DNA of 34,932 bases, from positions 1 to 34,932 of the forward strand of contig JAEDGW010000015.1 in assembly GCA_016297325.1 (NCBI GenBank), given 5' to 3'. The notes under the pieces are model-generated. The model worked only from the letters and a program-made list of their open reading frames with translations. It was not told where the DNA came from and did not search any database. A program made the position numbers and the translations under genes. Below are positions 32,177-34,932 of the stretch, piece by piece. Source of the DNA: Coprococcus sp. Its GTDB lineage: Bacteria; Bacillota; Clostridia; Lachnospirales; Lachnospiraceae. Positions within the stretch are counted from its first letter, which is position 1, and every line of letters starts with the position of its first letter.

Positions 32177-33583
32177 TTATATGGAATAAATGATTTTTGA
32201 GAACGCTTCCATCGCACCGGGCAGTTTTTCATACGGTATGGCACTAAAGCCGAATAGAAGCTGGTTCTCAGGGCAGAGATTCTTTCTTATCCAGAATGGT
32301 TCGGTGGAGAAGATTCGTATGCCTTTCTGTTCAAAGGCTGATATAAGTTCTGTCTGGGTAAGCTTTGAGTTCTTAACCTCTGCCACAAAGTGGAGCCCGG
32401 CTCCGGCACCATACATGATCACATCATCATCAAGATTCTGTTTCACATAATTCAATATATAATCATGTTTCTTTTTATAGTGATTCTTCATGGCGCCTAT
32501 GTGGCGCTGATAATTCCCACTCTGTATAAATTCAATAAGTGCAAGCTGCAGAACCGTTGGAACTGTGCAGTTGGTGTGTGAATATCTGGAGCCATATGCC
32601 TTCATCAGATCTCCAGGAAGCACCATATATGATATTCGAAGATCCGGTGACATGGATTTGGAAAATGTACCGAGGTATATAGTGTGATCACTATTATCGA
32701 TGGATTGCAGGGATGGGATAGGTCTGCTCTGATATCTGAGTTCGCTGTCGTAATCATCCTCAATGATATAACTTCCCGATTGAGCCGCCCACTCTATGAG
32801 CTCCAGCCTCTTGCTGATAGGGAGTATGCTTCCCATAGGGAACTGGTGGGATGGGGTCACATATAACAGCGTGTCTCTGAGCCTCTGTATATGGTCTATT
32901 GACACACCGTCATTCTCAAGAGGGATGGGGATGATCCTGAACGGACTCTGGCTGACGATCTCCCAAGTTCCATTGTAACCCGGATCTTCCATGGCAAATG
33001 AATAATCAGAGGGACTGAATATATGGGTGATTATATCTATCGATCTCTGGTGGCCGCTTGTGAGAATGATCTGTTCCGGTGTGCAGTTTACACCTCTGGA
33101 CATATACAGATATTCGGTGATAAGACTGCGGAGGGTGTAGCTTCCCTGTGACATCTGGTAGGAAGCGGTATCAGCCATGGATATCATGTCCCATGCGTTC
33201 ATGAGGTATTTGCGCCATGCCCTTGAGTGGTAACAGTTGTAGTCCAGATTGCCATAGCTGAATGTATAGTCAAATGTCTTTCCAGGGCGTCTGGATGAAT
33301 AGTGTATGCTATGGTTTTGTTCTATCTTCTGGTCAGGTGTAAATGCTGTGATGTTCTCAACATAGTATCCAGAGCCTGTCACGGAGCGTATATAGCCCTC
33401 AAGCTCAAGCTGGTTGTAGGCGGATACCACTGTGTTGCGGCTCAGCTTGTGTTCGGCGGCTAGCTGCCTTGTTGCAGGGAGCTTTTCACCTGCGGTATAG
33501 TGCTCGTTAAGTATCTCGGATTTCATCTGTTCATATAATTGTTCGTATAGAGACTTACTTGATGTCTTATCTATTGAGATCAT
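32177..33583 (-). CDS. MocR-family regulator (GntR wHTH fused to aminotransferase)
   Basis: 468 residues. Residues 1-75 are a GntR winged helix (LYEQLYEQMKSEIL, GEKLPATRQLAAEHKLSRNTVVSAYNQLELEGYI). The rest is a fold-type I aminotransferase domain with the PLP Lys K309 in GTFSKSMSP, DDYDSELRY upstream, and the C-terminal Arg region. In family members PLP or an amino-acid adduct controls DNA binding; PdxR, GabR and TauR are known examples. No vitamin B6 or amino-acid gene is adjacent, so the target is not evident. It is divergent from glyS, and direct ATTGG repeats in the shared gap may be its own operator. Confidence 0.92.
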   Translation of the reverse strand: MISIDKTSSKSLYEQLYEQMKSEILNEHYTAGEKLPATRQLAAEHKLSRNTVVSAYNQLELEGYIRSVTGSGYYVENITAFTPDQKIEQNHSIHYSSRRPGKTFDYTFSYGNLDYNCYHSRAWRKYLMNAWDMISMADTASYQMSQGSYTLRSLITEYLYMSRGVNCTPEQIILTSGHQRSIDIITHIFSPSDYSFAMEDPGYNGTWEIVSQSPFRIIPIPLENDGVSIDHIQRLRDTLLYVTPSHQFPMGSILPISKRLELIEWAAQSGSYIIEDDYDSELRYQSRPIPSLQSIDNSDHTIYLGTFSKSMSPDLRISYMVLPGDLMKAYGSRYSHTNCTVPTVLQLALIEFIQSGNYQRHIGAMKNHYKKKHDYILNYVKQNLDDDVIMYGAGAGLHFVAEVKNSKLTQTELISAFEQKGIRIFSTEPFWIRKNLCPENQLLFGFSAIPYEKLPGAMEAFSKIIYSI

Positions 33584-33672
33584 TTTGTGTTCCTTTCCCG
33601 CATATTATCAGCGTAAAAAATACATCGTATCATTGGATATTTGCTTATAACTTGATTTATTCCTTTATTATG

Positions 33673-33721
33673 AATTGGTACTATAAAAATACTTGAAATT
33701 GGAACTTTTGAAAGAGCCAAT
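33673..33721. promoter_or_regulatory. Candidate MocR operator: AATTGG direct repeats
   Basis: AATTGGTACT (33673-33682) and AATTGGAACT (33697-33706) are direct repeats 24 bp apart with one mismatch, and an inverted CCAAT follows at 33717-33721. MocR regulators commonly bind spaced direct repeats near their own promoter. The site is 90-140 bases before the regulator's start and overlaps a promoter reading the other way. Confidence 0.5.
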
Positions 33722-33736
33722 CTGATGCTATTATAC
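33708..33736 (+). promoter_or_regulatory. Possible upstream + strand promoter in the 334-base MocR-glyS gap
   Basis: TTGAAA (33708-33713), 17 bases, TTATAC (33731-33736). A transcript from here would have a leader of about 175 bases before glyS, or could encode an unrecognised small RNA. The rest of the 33584-33917 gap holds the ATTGG repeats, a second promoter at 33842 and AT-rich sequence. No T-box or open frame with codon support is seen. Confidence 0.4.
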
Positions 33737-33841
33737 AAGAGTCATAACGAGTAAGCAATAAGAAGAAGTCATCGGGTAATGTCTGGCGGCACTAATTATA
33801 GTAGCTTTGTATAAATAATATTACAAAATATGCCGTGAACC

Positions 33842-33870
33842 TTGCAAAAATATTTGAATGAGTATAAAAT
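33842..33870 (+). promoter_or_regulatory. Proximal promoter of glyS
   Basis: TTGCAA (33842-33847), 17 bases, TAAAAT (33865-33870), giving a leader of about 40 bases. Confidence 0.6.
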
Positions 33871-33917
33871 AAGGCGGATAGAGCGAAGAAAATTCGAATA
33901 TGATTTGGAGGATTACG

Positions 33918-34932
33918 ATGGAAAAGACATTAGACAAGATCGTTGCATTGGCAAAGAGCAGAGGATTTGTTTATCCAGGTTCAGAGATTTACGGTGGTCT
34001 CGCAAATACATGGGACTATGGTAATCTCGGTGTTGAACTCAAGAACAACGTTAAGAGAGCATGGTGGAAGAAATTCATCCAGGAGAACCCTTACAATGTA
34101 GGAGTTGACTGTGCTATCCTTATGAACCCACAGACATGGGTTGCTTCAGGCCACCTTGGAGGATTTGCTGATCCTCTTATGGATTGCAAAGAGTGTCATG
34201 AGAGATTCCGTGCAGATAAACTTATAGAGGACTTTATGGCTGAGAACGGAGTTGTTCCAGAGGGTTCAGTAGACGGATGGAGCAATGAGCAGATGGAAGA
34301 GTATGTTGAGAAGAACAATATCTGCTGTCCAACATGTGGTAAGCACAATTTCACAGGTATCAGACAGTTCAACCTTATGTTCAAGACATTCCAGGGTGTA
34401 ACCGAGGATGCAAAGAACACTGTATACCTCAGACCGGAGACAGCACAGGGTATATTTGTAAACTTCAAGAACGTACAGAGAACTTCAAGAAAGAAGGTTC
34501 CATTTGGAATCGGCCAGATCGGAAAGTCATTCAGAAATGAGATAACACCTGGTAACTTCACATTCAGAACAAGAGAGTTCGAGCAGATGGAGCTTGAGTT
34601 CTTCTGCAAGCCGGGTACAGATATGGAGTGGTTTGAGTACTGGAGAAGCTTCTGTATCAACTGGCTCAAGGATCTCGGAATAAAGGATGATGAGATGAGA
34701 GCCCGTGACCATTCACCTGAGGAGCTGTGTTTCTACTCCAAGGGAACAACTGATATCGAGTATTTATTCCCATTTGGATGGGGAGAGCTCTGGGGAATCG
34801 CTGACAGAACAGATTACGATCTGACACAGCACCAGAACACATCAGGAGAGTCAATGGAGTACTTTGATGATGAGACAAAGGAGAAGTACATTCCATATGT
34901 AATCGAGCCATCACTTGGTGCTGACCGTGTTA
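33918..34932 (+). CDS. glyS: Glycine--tRNA ligase, single-chain (eukaryote-like) type, 5' part
   Basis: The ATG at 33918 has TTGGAGGA at 33905-33912. The frame is open to the window end, so 338 codons of an expected 460 or so are visible. It is the homodimeric class II enzyme, not the alpha2beta2 GlyQ/GlyS pair. The start ALAKSRGFVYPGSEIYGG and TWDYGNLGVELK are typical. Motif 2 lies in the region GQIGKSFRNEITPGNFTFRTREF; LRPETAQGIF and GWGELWGIADRTDYDL also match. Four Cys in CKEC and CPTC suggest a zinc site in the insertion domain. It normally follows recO; here a regulator and an AT-rich gene intervene. No glycine T-box is visible in its leader. Confidence 0.95.
   Translation, partial: MEKTLDKIVALAKSRGFVYPGSEIYGGLANTWDYGNLGVELKNNVKRAWWKKFIQENPYNVGVDCAILMNPQTWVASGHLGGFADPLMDCKECHERFRADKLIEDFMAENGVVPEGSVDGWSNEQMEEYVEKNNICCPTCGKHNFTGIRQFNLMFKTFQGVTEDAKNTVYLRPETAQGIFVNFKNVQRTSRKKVPFGIGQIGKSFRNEITPGNFTFRTREFEQMELEFFCKPGTDMEWFEYWRSFCINWLKDLGIKDDEMRARDHSPEELCFYSKGTTDIEYLFPFGWGELWGIADRTDYDLTQHQNTSGESMEYFDDETKEKYIPYVIEPSLGADRV

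Noticed and set aside
32177..33583. The MocR gene as part of a B6 synthesis (pdxST) locus
   Set aside because: No pdxS, pdxT or pdxK-like gene is adjacent in the window, so the target is left unassigned.
33737..33917. A glycine T-box or other riboswitch before glyS
   Set aside because: No GGTGG.ACCGCG box and no stable terminator hairpin were found in the leader.
1..34932. CRISPR arrays, insertion sequences, prophage genes
   Set aside because: No spaced direct-repeat array, transposase, integrase or phage structural gene was seen on either strand.

Overview
The window is a typical low-to-mid GC Firmicutes (Clostridia) chromosome segment, most probably from a Lachnospiraceae species related to Coprococcus or Butyrivibrio. 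The grounds are: a reverse-type rubrerythrin, a DUF6062 and a DUF5721 protein, single-chain GlyRS, GlnRS, HrcA/CIRCE control of chaperones, a T-box leader, strong AGGAGG ribosome binding sites and sigma-A promoters. The genus is an inference; no rRNA is present. Most of the window is housekeeping DNA, and the genes run mainly on the + strand.

Layout. 1-2236: the 3' end of a reverse rubrerythrin (oxidative stress), a VanZ-like membrane protein, and a chorismate mutase/ACT protein with a shrunken prephenate dehydratase middle. 2318-5689: a pyrimidine operon pyrF-pyrK-pyrD-pyrE that makes orotate and UMP. 5808-8864: an LtaS-type membrane phosphoglycerol transferase and a SEC-C-tagged methionine aminopeptidase. 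9069-11753 (minus): htpG behind a perfect CIRCE, and a DUF5721 gene. 11845-15434: a cysteine T-box riboswitch controlling cysS, followed by mrnC, rlmB and a SigH-family sigma factor. This is the conserved Bacillus/Clostridium order, but without rae1 between rlmB and sigH.

15498-18964: a structured repeat, a promoter flanked by helically phased repeats, and a CUT1 sugar ABC transporter (two permeases and a lipoprotein) with no ATPase gene. 18975-23573: tRNA-Thr(GGU) on the minus strand, glnS, a permuted NlpC/P60-like protein, a DUF6062 protein (minus) and an OGG1-type DNA glycosylase. 23608-25788: CIRCE-controlled groES-groEL. 25932-31281: cytidine deaminase, a PreP-type M16C peptidase starting at TTG, a chain of hairpins, era and recO.

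31282-33917 interrupts the usual recO-glyS neighbourhood. It holds a conspicuously AT-rich gene for a two-transmembrane protein with a C-terminal domain that may be NUDIX-like (resembling effector proteins of nucleotide-signalling immune systems), and a divergent MocR/GntR-aminotransferase regulator. The window ends inside glyS.

The best candidates for something undescribed are: (a) a 48-49 bp two-hairpin repeat present in two intergenic places, whose sequence changes fall in the loop of one hairpin and are compensated in the stem of the other; (b) the orphan 2TM/NUDIX-like gene in its AT-rich island; (c) the chorismate mutase-ACT protein that appears to have lost the catalytic lobe of prephenate dehydratase; and (d) the phased operator-like repeats around the sugar transporter promoter.
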